Notes under the pieces: model-generated
Seen by the model: the letters and a program-made list of their open reading frames with translations, nothing else
The model's database searches: none
What the model was told of the DNA's origin: nothing
Program-made: the position numbers and the translations under genes
Origin: Nocardia anaemiae NBRC 100462
Lineage (GTDB): Bacteria > Actinomycetota > Actinomycetes > Mycobacteriales > Mycobacteriaceae
DNA: 64,000 nt
Reading direction: 5' to 3'
Assembly: GCF_001612725.1 (NCBI RefSeq)
Contig: NZ_BDAZ01000017.1
Coordinates: 1 to 64,000 of the forward strand
Shown here: piece after piece, positions 8,878-17,358 of the stretch
Numbering within the stretch: position 1 is the first letter of the stretch
Layout of the letters: every line of letters begins with the position of its first letter

Positions 8878-9765
8878 ATGCGTATGTCAACTTGGATCCG
8901 GCAGCATCTTGCCGCATTGCGTGCGCTGCTTGTGCTCACCGCGATCACCGGAATCGTCTATCCCGCAGCGGTTTTCGTGGCCGCTCAGCTCCCCGGGCTG
9001 CACGATAAGGCGGACGGATCGCTGATCACGGTCGACGGCGGAGTCGTCGGCTCCAGCCTGATCGGGCAGTCGTTCACCGATAAGGACGGCAATGCGCTGG
9101 TGCAGTACTTCCAGAGCCGTCCGTCGGCGGCGGGCGACGGCTACGACCCGCTGTCCACCGCCGCGTCCAACCTCGGCCCCGAGAGCATTGTCGACACCAT
9201 CGACGCCGATCCGGCGAAAGCGAAGTCGAGTCTGCTGTCGACCGTATGTGCGCGCAGCAAGGCGGTCGGCGACCGTGAGGGGGTCGATGGCGGCCGCCCG
9301 TTCTGCACCGAAGGCGGTGTCGGCGCTGTGCTTTCGGTGATCGGACCGCGTGACGCCGATGGCGATGTTTCGCATCCGGTGCAGGTCGTGAGTGTCAATG
9401 AGGCGTGCCCGACGAAACCGTTCCTGGCTACCTACAAGGGAGTCCAGGTCGATTGCGCCAAGCCCGGTGAGGACTACTCGGTCGGACGGATCGTCCCGAT
9501 CATCGGCAATGCCTCGACCGACACACCGGTGCCGAGCGATGCGGTCACCGCCAGCGGCAGTGGTCTGGACCCGCAGATCTCGCCACAGTACGCGGCCATC
9601 CAGATCGCGCGAATCGCCAAGGCCCGCAATATCTCCCAGGAGCAGGTGCGCGCACTGGTCGATGGCCATACCGATGGCCGGACCCTCGGCTTCCTCGGTG
9701 AGCCGCGGGTGAATGTGGTCGAACTGAACCTCGATCTCGACAAGCAATACCCGTTCCGCGGCTAG
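8878..9765 (+). CDS. kdpC: KdpC, with a long cysteine-bearing insertion
   Basis: KdpC, the single-pass subunit that aids K+ binding and ATP affinity. The membrane helix is at about residues 15-37 and the conserved end ASGSGLDPQISPQYA... is present. At 295 residues it is about 100 longer than the E. coli-type protein (about 190). The extra stretch lies between SNLGPES (about 97-103) and VPSDAVTASGSGLDP (about 218) and contains four cysteines (124, 143, 177, 193), which on the outer side of the membrane could form disulfides. It is the last gene of the rightward operon. Confidence 0.93.
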   Translation: MRMSTWIRQHLAALRALLVLTAITGIVYPAAVFVAAQLPGLHDKADGSLITVDGGVVGSSLIGQSFTDKDGNALVQYFQSRPSAAGDGYDPLSTAASNLGPESIVDTIDADPAKAKSSLLSTVCARSKAVGDREGVDGGRPFCTEGGVGAVLSVIGPRDADGDVSHPVQVVSVNEACPTKPFLATYKGVQVDCAKPGEDYSVGRIVPIIGNASTDTPVPSDAVTASGSGLDPQISPQYAAIQIARIAKARNISQEQVRALVDGHTDGRTLGFLGEPRVNVVELNLDLDKQYPFRG

Positions 9766-9844
9766 CGACCCGAGCGCTCATTCCCGAACAACATCCACGA
9801 AATATGCTGGGATGCAACGAGAATGGGCGCGCGGCCGACTTTGT

Positions 9845-10030
9845 TCAGTTGTCCTCGACGCAGGCGACGCAATACGCCGACGCGGCGAGATACTGGTGGC
9901 AGTCCGGACCATGGCCCGCATGCGTACTGCAGATGAAACGCGCCAGGTCGAGATCGAGATCCATGGGTTCGGCACTGCAATCACGGTGTTGAGTGCTCCA
10001 CAGATCCCGCCGATCCAGTGATGTCTGCAT
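9845..10030 (-). CDS. Small Cys/His-containing hypothetical protein
   Basis: A 61-residue protein. ATG 10030 has a perfect GGAGGT 5 nt upstream, which decides the start; an internal ATG at 9964 (MDLDLDLARF) has no ribosome site. The second half, from FICSTHAGHGPDCHQYLAAS to YCVACVEDN, has closely spaced Cys and His that could bind a metal. I do not recognise the family. It sits alone between kdpC and the debranching enzyme gene. Confidence 0.5.
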   Translation of the reverse strand: MQTSLDRRDLWSTQHRDCSAEPMDLDLDLARFICSTHAGHGPDCHQYLAASAYCVACVEDN

Positions 10031-10111
10031 TGTGCACCTCCAGCCTGCTGGTATTCAGTGGAGAAGCAAACAGATTTCATTGCGGTGGCGGATTACCCGA
10101 TCCGGCGCCGT

Positions 10112-12250
10112 TCATCGCGTGATCTTCCAATCATCGGGCAGCCGCACCGTGGTGACCTGATCGCCCTCGGCCTCGAGATCCACGGTCGCCGAACCCAATC
10201 GCAGATCGCTCAGCGTGACCGTGCCCCACTGCGGCGGCAGTTGCGGTCTGACAGTGAGCGTGCGCGACGGCGCCGCCGGATCCAGTCCGAGGAACGAGCG
10301 CACCAGCAACAGCGGTGCCGCGCTGGCCCACGCCTGCGGTGAGCAGGAAGTGGGGTACGGGACCGGAACCGCGAACTGATCGCGCGGAAATCCGCAGTAC
10401 AGCTCGGGCAGCCGACCACCGAAAGATGCCGCCGCATCGAGCAATCCGCCCGCCAGCCGGGTGGCGAGCTCGACCGCACCCGGCACCTGCCGGTAGCGCA
10501 GCAGGCCCGCGACGGCGATCGCGGTATCGTGCGGCCAGATCGATCCACAGTGATAGCTCATCGGGTTGTACGCACCCATCGTAGATGCGAGGGTGCGCAG
10601 CCCGAAGCCGGAATCCATTTCGGGAGCGGAGAGCCGCCGAACCAATTCTGCGGCGTGCTCGTCACTGGCGATGCCGGTCCAAAGACAATGCGCCACATTG
10701 CTTGTCAGCGCGTCGACCTGCCGTTTGCGGCCGTCGAGCGCGACGGCATACCACCCCTGCTGCGGCAGCCAGAACTGTTCGGCGAATTTGCCGCGCAATT
10801 CGGCGGCACGCTCGCGCAGCCGGGTCGCGGCACGCTGATCGTCGAAGGCCTCGGCCAACTCCGCGCGGGACAGCAGTGCGGTATACGCATAGCCCTGCAC
10901 CTCGCACAGCGCGATCGGCGCCTCCGCGAGATGTCCTGCGGCATCGTTGATTCCGTCGAAACTGTCCTTCCACCCCTGATTGACCAGGCCGCGATCAGTG
11001 GCACGGCGATATTCGACGAAGCCGTCGCCGTCGCGATCGCCGTAATCGGTGATCCACCGCACCGCGGCATCGGCGACGGGCAGCAGATCCCTGATCACCT
11101 CCGGGTCCGCACCCCACCGGTGACATTCGGCCAGCAACATGATGAAAAGCGGTGTGGCATCGGCGGTTCCGTAATAGGTATTGCCGCCGAGCACATGCCC
11201 GCTGGCTGGGCCACGCCGCATCTCGTGCATGATCCGCCCCGGCTCTTCCTCGGTGAGTGGATCGATGCACTGCCCTTGCGTCTCGGCCAACTGCTGCAGT
11301 GTGCCCAACGCGAGATCCACTTCCAGAGGCAGCGCCATCCACGCGGTGAGCAAACTGTCGCGGCCGAACAGGGTCATGAACCAGGGCGCACCCGCGGCAA
11401 CGAACGGACGGCCATCGCCGGATTCGTCGTGAATCTGCAAGGCGCCCAAGTCACTTTCCGAACGTCGCAGCACCTGGGTGAGCACCGGATCCGCGGAAAT
11501 GATCTTCGTCGCGGTGTGTCGCCACGCCGCCATCTTGCGGCTCGGTGCGCTGAGTCCATGGTGCTCCCCCGGCGCCAATGGCGCCTGGATGTGCTGATTG
11601 CCGACGGTCGGCTGGGCCACGATCTCGGTCTGCCAGCGTTCACCGGGCAGCACGACCACCCGCCAGAGCAGGGTGCCGGGCAGAACGGCGGGCTCGACGG
11701 TCGCCGAGACCGTGAGCCCGCGCATCCGATCGGTGCGGTCGTGCAACAGCAACTCGCCCTCGGCCACGGTGACCTCGGCGCGGCCGTGTGCGACGCGGCC
11801 CTCCTTGACCGCGAACAGATCGACGAAATCCGCGTCGACATGCAGTTCCAAGGTGACCGCGGTGGCCTCACGGCCCATATTCTCCAGGGTCAGAATCTCG
11901 TGCATGCCATCGGCGATGAGGCGTTCGCGCACCACGAGCAGGGTGCTGTCGGCCTGTCCGGCCTGCGGCGGACGACGCAGCACGAATCTGGCGGCGAACG
12001 CCTCCGGGCTGAGCACCGATAGCGATTCGGCGGGTTTGCCGTCCACCAGCAGTTCCCAGCGGGAGATGACGCGTGCGTCGCGGAAGAACAACCCGTGCGG
12101 GTGTCCCGGCTCGACATCGCCGAGCCGATTCGACAGGCAGAAGGTCCCGCCCTCGACCAAGGTCACCGAACTGCCGCAACCGCCGAGGCCGGTCGGCTCA
12201 CCGGAATTCAGCGGTGCGGGATTCGACGCGGCGCAGGCGTCTGCGGTCAT
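10112..12250 (-). CDS. Glycogen debranching-type amylo-alpha-1,6-glucosidase family protein
   Basis: A 712-residue cytosolic protein with the N-terminal beta-rich domain of bacterial debranching-like enzymes (about 15-230; FFRDARVISRWELLVDG) and an alpha/alpha-barrel glycosidase domain (about 270-620; APWFMTLFGRDSLLTAW, YHCGSIWPHDTAIA). Members cut alpha-1,6 or related glucosidic links in storage polysaccharide; the exact substrate cannot be told from sequence. ATG 12250 overlaps the stop of the upstream glycosyltransferase by 4 nt, so the two are made together. Length fits the actinobacterial family. Confidence 0.88.
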   Translation of the reverse strand: MTADACAASNPAPLNSGEPTGLGGCGSSVTLVEGGTFCLSNRLGDVEPGHPHGLFFRDARVISRWELLVDGKPAESLSVLSPEAFAARFVLRRPPQAGQADSTLLVVRERLIADGMHEILTLENMGREATAVTLELHVDADFVDLFAVKEGRVAHGRAEVTVAEGELLLHDRTDRMRGLTVSATVEPAVLPGTLLWRVVVLPGERWQTEIVAQPTVGNQHIQAPLAPGEHHGLSAPSRKMAAWRHTATKIISADPVLTQVLRRSESDLGALQIHDESGDGRPFVAAGAPWFMTLFGRDSLLTAWMALPLEVDLALGTLQQLAETQGQCIDPLTEEEPGRIMHEMRRGPASGHVLGGNTYYGTADATPLFIMLLAECHRWGADPEVIRDLLPVADAAVRWITDYGDRDGDGFVEYRRATDRGLVNQGWKDSFDGINDAAGHLAEAPIALCEVQGYAYTALLSRAELAEAFDDQRAATRLRERAAELRGKFAEQFWLPQQGWYAVALDGRKRQVDALTSNVAHCLWTGIASDEHAAELVRRLSAPEMDSGFGLRTLASTMGAYNPMSYHCGSIWPHDTAIAVAGLLRYRQVPGAVELATRLAGGLLDAAASFGGRLPELYCGFPRDQFAVPVPYPTSCSPQAWASAAPLLLVRSFLGLDPAAPSRTLTVRPQLPPQWGTVTLSDLRLGSATVDLEAEGDQVTTVRLPDDWKITR

Positions 12251-13443
12251 ACGTGTTCGCTGGCGGGAATACGGACCGGCACCGTCTCATCGAGCAGCAG
12301 TGCCGCGCGCGCATGCCGCCGCGAACGCAGGAGCTGGTGATAGACCTGCTCGTAGCCGCGTCCGAGCGTTCCGGCGCCGAAATTCGCCTCGACGTGTGCA
12401 CGGCACGCGGCCGGATCCAGCTGGCTCGCCTCGTGGATCGCGGCAGGCAATTCGGCGGGATCATCACAGATCCGTCCGGTCACGCCGTCGACGACGACCT
12501 CGGCAACGGCGCCGCCACGGAGCGCGACCACCGGTGTGCCGCAGACCATCGCCTCGATCATCACCATGCCGAACGGTTCCTCCCAGTCGATCGGGAACAA
12601 CAGGCAGCGCGCATTCGCGAGCAATTTGCGCTTGGCCGACGCATCCGCGAGCCCGAAGAGATGATCGCGCTCGGTGATCATCGGGCGCACTTGTTTCTCG
12701 AAATAGGCCCGCTCCGGAGCCTCACTGCATTTACCCGCGAGCACCAATGGAATACCGGCTTCGTGCGCGGCCTGCAATGCCAGATGTGTGCCCTTGGTCG
12801 GGGTGAAGCGGCCGAGAAACAGTGCGTAGTTGCCTTTTTCGGTTTGGTACGGCCACTGATCGACATGCAGTGCATTGTGTACGCGACCGACCCAATTCAG
12901 ATCGGGCGCCAATTCGCGCTGCCTATCGCTGATGGCGACCAACGACACTTCCTGACCCAATTCGCGGTAGTAGTGGTAGCAGTCGCCCTCGTCGACCGGC
13001 CCGTGCACGGTCACCACTGTCGGCAACCCCAGTCCCATATACGCGGGGGCATTCAGTGGTCCGGCAAAAGTGTGGTCGTGTACGAGATCCACGCCGGAGG
13101 TGGCGGCGACCTGTTCGATCGCCCTTCGCACCTTCAGAGCGTGCACGACCTCGGGAAACGGCTCGCCGAGCCGTTCGGGCAATGCGCGATCCCAAACCGG
13201 AACGAATTTCGCTGTGGTACCGGGTTCACCGGCGCCGAACAATGTCACGTCGTGCCCGCGTGCGACCAATGCGTCGACTAAATCGGCGACAACGGCCTCG
13301 ACTCCGCCATAAGCCTTCGGTGGTACGTCGAAGTATGGCGGAACAACCATCGCAATGCGGAATCGTTCACCGACGTGATCGGTAGACAGCAAATCCGAAG
13401 CGGCAATGGGCGCCGAATTCGGCGCGATTAGACCTGCGCTCAT
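12247..13443 (-). CDS. GT4-family glycosyltransferase
   Basis: A 398-residue GT-B fold transferase. The N-terminal half has the acceptor-side motif PKAYGGVEAVVADLV; the C-terminal half has the nucleotide-sugar site FGMVMIEAMVCGTPVVALRGGA typical of GT4 enzymes. The start is ATG 13443 because GGAAGG lies 6 nt before it; ATG 13449 is too close to that element. It heads a two-gene operon with the debranching-like enzyme, which suggests work on an alpha-glucan, though donor and acceptor are not shown. Confidence 0.88.
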   Translation of the reverse strand: MSAGLIAPNSAPIAASDLLSTDHVGERFRIAMVVPPYFDVPPKAYGGVEAVVADLVDALVARGHDVTLFGAGEPGTTAKFVPVWDRALPERLGEPFPEVVHALKVRRAIEQVAATSGVDLVHDHTFAGPLNAPAYMGLGLPTVVTVHGPVDEGDCYHYYRELGQEVSLVAISDRQRELAPDLNWVGRVHNALHVDQWPYQTEKGNYALFLGRFTPTKGTHLALQAAHEAGIPLVLAGKCSEAPERAYFEKQVRPMITERDHLFGLADASAKRKLLANARCLLFPIDWEEPFGMVMIEAMVCGTPVVALRGGAVAEVVVDGVTGRICDDPAELPAAIHEASQLDPAACRAHVEANFGAGTLGRGYEQVYHQLLRSRRHARAALLLDETVPVRIPASEHV

Positions 13444-13955
13444 GACCATCCTTCCAGGGACAACCTTGTGCACATCCACCCAGCACTTCGGTGCGCTGGG
13501 CGCCGAACGTGTTGGCCGCCGCGGCGGAGGTGGAGACTGGAGCCTGCACCGCCGTCCATGAAGGCTTTGGTTGGCCTGGTCACACCGGTTGGCATGAACA
13601 GGGGGGCCGCACACAGACGTACCTTATTTCTGGGTGTTCAAACCACGCAGTCCGTCTGAAATCTCAGCATTTGGGATAAAATAGCGCATTATCCGGGCTC
13701 GATATCGACGCGACTCACCCATCAAGGGGACTTACTGCGAGAGCTCGATGCAGACAGTATCGGCGGACCCCACCCGGGCTGTGCACGGCGCGGGCGGCCC
13801 GATGAGCACAGCCGCCGACACTGGCCACCATCATGCCAGCTCGAACAGTAAGCGGGAGGCATTGCGCCCCTTCGGCTTACGGAACGCGGGCACGTATCGA
13901 AGGTCGCCTCGGCACCGGTCGGCTGTCGACTCTACCGGCCCGTTATACGCATACA
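13444..13955. other. Gene-free 512-bp interval with AT-rich patches
   Basis: Between the leftward glycosyltransferase and the rightward small gene at 13968 I find no convincing gene. The stretch 13620-13700 is unusually AT rich for this genome and should hold the leftward promoter; TTGAAC on the minus strand near 13640 is a possible -35. An open frame at 13748-13960 (+) has only a weak ribosome site and no recognisable content. Confidence 0.5.
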
Positions 13956-13961
13956 TATAAT
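13956..13961 (+). promoter_or_regulatory. Consensus -10 hexamer of a leaderless gene
   Basis: A perfect TATAAT ends 6 nt before ATG 13968, which places the transcription start on the A of the ATG. There is no ribosome-binding site. Confidence 0.65.
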
Positions 13962-13967
13962 ATGCGC

Positions 13968-14249
13968 ATGTTCGATCCCATCACTCTTGCTGTCGGAGCC
14001 GGAATCGCCGGTGTCGGCTGGGCTGTCGGGCGGTTCGGCAGGCGCTCGCCCGCCGGATCGACGGTCGCTCGGTGCGGCTGTGGCCACGACCTGGCGCTGC
14101 ACGATCCGGAGGCGGGCACCTGCCACGCCGAGCTGGTCCGAAAGACCTACGGCGGGCCGGTATGGGTGCAGTGCGGTTGCCGCCGCTACACCGGTCCGGT
14201 CCCGGTCGAGGATTACTTCACCCGACCGATCCTGCCCTCGGACGACTGA
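13968..14249 (+). CDS. Small membrane-anchored Cys-rich hypothetical protein
   Basis: A 93-residue protein starting MFDPITLAVGAGIAGVGWAV: one N-terminal hydrophobic helix, then a basic stretch and a domain with CGCGHDLALHDPEAGTCHAEL and QCGCRRYTGP. Four or five Cys with His suggest a metal-binding or redox fold, but I do not know the family. ATG 13968 is chosen because a TATAAT lies 6 nt upstream (leaderless); ATG 13962 would precede the predicted transcript start. It converges on the AhpD-like gene with a one-base gap. Confidence 0.68.
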   Translation: MFDPITLAVGAGIAGVGWAVGRFGRRSPAGSTVARCGCGHDLALHDPEAGTCHAELVRKTYGGPVWVQCGCRRYTGPVPVEDYFTRPILPSDD

Positions 14250-14250
14250 C

Positions 14251-14700
14251 TCACGAACCGTTCACCGACGCGGGCTGCATCCGCAGCGGCACCCCGATCC
14301 GGTTCCACAGGTTGATCATCGCGGTAACCGCGACCAGACCGGCCCGCGCGCCCTCGTCGAAGTTCTTCTCCACCTCGGCCCAGATCTCATCGCTGACACC
14401 GTGTTCACCGAGTCGGGTGACCGCCTCCGCATAGGCAAGGGCCGCCCGTTCGGCCTCGGTGAACTTCACCGACTCACGCCAGGCATTGAGGTAGTAGATC
14501 CGCTGTTCGGTCTCGCCCGCCATCCGTGCGTCGGTGGTGTGCATATCGATGCAGAACAGGCAGCCGTTCATCTGCGAAACCCGGATCTTCACCAGTTCGC
14601 GCACCGTCGAATCCAGCGGTCCGCGGCGGATGGCCTGTTCGGCGGCGTACCAGGCCTGGTAGATCTCCGGTGCTGCCTCGGCCAATCGCATACGTGACAT
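14251..14700 (-). CDS. AhpD-like carboxymuconolactone decarboxylase family protein
   Basis: A 149-residue AhpD-like alkylhydroperoxidase. The active-site motif with Cys47 and Cys50 in NGCLFCIDMH, followed by His54, is intact, as is the upstream Glu in VRELVKIRVSQMN. Such proteins reduce peroxides or act as thiol relays. ATG 14700 follows AGAGGA at about 6 nt. The C-terminal half (LWNRIGVPLRM) fits the family of stress-linked 'carboxymuconolactone decarboxylase' proteins in actinobacteria. It appears monocistronic. Confidence 0.88.
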   Translation of the reverse strand: MSRMRLAEAAPEIYQAWYAAEQAIRRGPLDSTVRELVKIRVSQMNGCLFCIDMHTTDARMAGETEQRIYYLNAWRESVKFTEAERAALAYAEAVTRLGEHGVSDEIWAEVEKNFDEGARAGLVAVTAMINLWNRIGVPLRMQPASVNGS

Positions 14701-14765
14701 GAATTGTCCTCTCTCGAAATCGCTTCCCCGAGTAGGACGAGATAGCCGCCGAATCTGTGACATCG

Positions 14766-16310
14766 TCACGAAGACGGCAGGCAGCGGGCTCGGTCGGGCA
14801 GCTCGGCGCACGGCTCGTTGCCATGCTCGCGCAACACATCCTTGCCGGTCAGATCCGTCAAGAAGTGCAGGAAGCTCGCACCGAGCGAATCGCCGGGGAG
14901 TTCACCGTAGCTGTACGCGTATTCCACGCCCCAGAACGGGTAGCTGCGGTTGACAGCGGCATCACGACCCGGCGTTACGCCATTGATGGTCAAGGTCGTA
15001 GCTCCGGCCTTGACTGCCTCGGAGAACTCGCTGTAGCCGATCGCACCCGGGATGTCGCCGACCGCCTTCTGCATATCCTTGGTGACCTGCACATCGCAAT
15101 ATCTGGCCGTCGCGGGTGCGCCATCCTTGATCGCGACGCAGCTGACATGCGGCCGATCCAGCTGCGGACCGTCGATTACCCTGCGCTCCAACGTATTTCG
15201 GGTGCCGGAACCCGGTATCCGATTGACCAAGACAACCGGCAAGTCGGAACCACCGACATCGCGCCAGTTGGTGATCCGGCCCTGATACAGATCCTGGATC
15301 TGGGCAACGGACAGGTTGGTGACGCCGACATCCTTGTGCACGATCATGGTGAACAGCGACAGCGCCAGCGGCCGGTCCAGCAGCGGTTGGTAGCCATCAC
15401 CTTTCGGTCCGTCGCTGATCGTGAGCAGATCCGGATCGTCCTTGCCCTCCTCGGCGAGCCGATCGAGTCCGCGTTCGGTGCCCTCGAAGCCGAAGGTGAA
15501 TTCCGCCCCGGTGCAACGCTTCCCGTACTGCGCGGCGGCATCGCGGATGACCGGTTCGAAGGCCGACGAGCCGACCACCGTGAGTTTGCCTGCGGCACAA
15601 TCCAATGGCGTCGGATCGGGCGCCAGCACCGAGACCAGGAGCTGAACGACGATCACCACGACCAGAAAGGCCGTGAGTGCCACCATCACTCGTGAAATGC
15701 CGGTGCGGCTCTGGGTTTCGATGATCCGCCCACCCTTGACGCCGCCGCTCAGCTCCGGTGCCGGATTGTCCCCCGTGCCCTCCGACCGTTGCAGGATGGC
15801 CAGAATCTTGTAGTGGTCGCCGCGATTGAGCGGCACCTTCGGCAGATCGATGGCGCCGATATGTCCGGCCGTATCCTCGCGAACCGTGATACCCGAATCA
15901 CGGTCAAGTGAGTAGGCCAGACCCTGGTCGCTCAGCTCGGTCACTGCCATGCCGATGACCCGACGCTGCGGAAAGTTCAGATGCAGGCCGACCCGGCTCG
16001 CCTCCGGCGCCTGGTAGTCGTGCGTGTCGATCGGTGTCGCACCGCTGTTTTCGATGCGGACCAGCACCACCGACAGATCCTTCAGCGGCGGGCTCACACC
16101 ATCTTGCACGGGGCGCAGCTGCGGCAGCACCCCGGGAAAGACCGATTCGATCTCACCGGTGACGGGGGTATCCATCTGGACCCGATAGCCGAGTTCCTTG
16201 CGCCCGACGAAGACGAACTCCCACAGGAACGCGATGATCGGCACCGCGATACCGATGAGTCCGAGCACGATTTCGATCGGAAATCCACCCACCGGTGCCG
16301 CCACCCCCAA
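14766..16310 (-). CDS. Membrane-tethered PstS-like substrate-binding protein
   Basis: A 514-residue protein with an unusual build. TM1 is at about residues 11-35, a soluble domain at 40-200, TM2 at 209-230, then a phosphate-type periplasmic-binding domain at 241-514 with VVGSSAFEPVIRDAAAQYGK and the ligand-loop motif NRIPGSGTRN. The binding domain should face outward and the 40-200 domain inward. It is not a lipoprotein and no transporter permease or ATPase gene is near, so sensing or scavenging is as likely as transport. The start is uncertain: TTG 16310 or a GTG two codons on. The next gene upstream on the same strand is an unknown coiled-coil protein. Confidence 0.78.
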   Translation of the reverse strand: MGVAAPVGGFPIEIVLGLIGIAVPIIAFLWEFVFVGRKELGYRVQMDTPVTGEIESVFPGVLPQLRPVQDGVSPPLKDLSVVLVRIENSGATPIDTHDYQAPEASRVGLHLNFPQRRVIGMAVTELSDQGLAYSLDRDSGITVREDTAGHIGAIDLPKVPLNRGDHYKILAILQRSEGTGDNPAPELSGGVKGGRIIETQSRTGISRVMVALTAFLVVVIVVQLLVSVLAPDPTPLDCAAGKLTVVGSSAFEPVIRDAAAQYGKRCTGAEFTFGFEGTERGLDRLAEEGKDDPDLLTISDGPKGDGYQPLLDRPLALSLFTMIVHKDVGVTNLSVAQIQDLYQGRITNWRDVGGSDLPVVLVNRIPGSGTRNTLERRVIDGPQLDRPHVSCVAIKDGAPATARYCDVQVTKDMQKAVGDIPGAIGYSEFSEAVKAGATTLTINGVTPGRDAAVNRSYPFWGVEYAYSYGELPGDSLGASFLHFLTDLTGKDVLREHGNEPCAELPDRARCLPSS

Positions 16311-16412
16311 GAGATCTGTGTGTCAACCATTTTCGAACGTCATCCGGCATCCTCCCAGATGCCGCACGAGTATTCGACAACAGTTAACCCGGTGGTCAAC
16401 CTGGCCGGACCG

Positions 16413-17312
16413 TCAGAAGCTGCCGCCGAAACAGCCGGAATGACCACCGCCACAACCGGAATGACCCGATCCGTAGTCGCTGCCGTGAATGCCGTAGATC
16501 CCCTTGCGGCCCGTCGACCGGGGCTTGTTGGGATCGCGCGGAAACGGTTCGATTTCGGCACCGGTGAGCGCCCGCCAACCAGCCACCTCGGTCTGATACT
16601 TCTCCCGGAGTGCGCGGCCAGTTTCCAGCGCCCACATCACCGAGGTGTACGGGTGCACAGCGCGTTCGGCCACCAGCTCGGCCTGGACCTCGGCGGGTGT
16701 CCGCTCAGCCGGCTCGCCCTCCGAATAGGTCCGGTCGAGGCTGGTCTGGTAGATCCAGAAGCTGCGATCGCCGGAGAGTTCCTTGATCTGGTAGGTCCAC
16801 CGCGGATCGGTGGCACTCGCCACGGCCTGCTCGCGCCGTAGCCTTGCCTGCTCTTGTTCGCGCTTCAGTCGTTCCCGCTCTTGTTCGCGGTACCGCTCCT
16901 GATACTCGGGCAGATCACCGGCTCGGTTCCGATATTCCGCCAGCGCCGCGTCGAATTCGGCCAGCAGTTCGGCCTCGGCCCGGCTATATTGCCTGCGCAG
17001 CAACCGATTTCGGCGCGCATATCGCAGGTGCCATTGCAGCCGACCGCGCCAGGGTGGCTGCAAATGTAGGCTGGCCCGTCGCTCCTTTTCCTGCAACGCG
17101 TCGATAGTCGTCAGCAGGCGTTCGGTCGCGGCGAACCAACGGTTGCAATCCGCATCGGTCGCCTCGATATCCCGAGAATAAGCGGACCGCTTGGAGCCGG
17201 GCTCGACGGCGCACGGCAGATCACTGTTCTCGCTGATCCGGGCACCGATCACATTCACCGTCCACGCGCCCACCAATATCCCCAGCGACGTCACATGCAC
17301 TGCGCGGCCCAT
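16413..17312 (-). CDS. Hypothetical coiled-coil protein with Gly/Cys/His tail
   Basis: A 299-residue protein with a short N-terminal hydrophobic segment (about 5-25), two isolated Cys, a long charged helix (about 105-170, rich in Arg, Glu, Gln) likely to form a coiled coil, a compact part (about 175-265) and a tail SDYGSGHSGCGGGHSGCFGG. Tails of repeated Gly, Cys and His like this are seen in a few actinobacterial membrane protein families, but I recognise no domain. It lies 102 bp upstream of the membrane-tethered binding protein on the same strand; a shared role is an inference. Confidence 0.7.
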   Translation of the reverse strand: MGRAVHVTSLGILVGAWTVNVIGARISENSDLPCAVEPGSKRSAYSRDIEATDADCNRWFAATERLLTTIDALQEKERRASLHLQPPWRGRLQWHLRYARRNRLLRRQYSRAEAELLAEFDAALAEYRNRAGDLPEYQERYREQERERLKREQEQARLRREQAVASATDPRWTYQIKELSGDRSFWIYQTSLDRTYSEGEPAERTPAEVQAELVAERAVHPYTSVMWALETGRALREKYQTEVAGWRALTGAEIEPFPRDPNKPRSTGRKGIYGIHGSDYGSGHSGCGGGHSGCFGGSF

Positions 17313-17358
17313 CGCACCACCCTGCCGAATCGGAGGCGACTACACATCCACTCTACGA

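Noticed and set aside
7095..8948. A 617-codon open frame antisense to kdpB
   Set aside because: Same cause; kdpB is intact and the antisense product has no recognisable fold.
9812..10021. Plus-strand 69-codon frame after kdpC
   Set aside because: No ribosome site; the opposite strand has a perfect GGAGGT and a Cys/His pattern.
13748..13960. Open frame MQTVSADPTRAVHG... before the leaderless gene
   Set aside because: Weak ribosome site, no recognisable content, and it ends inside the -10 region of the next gene.
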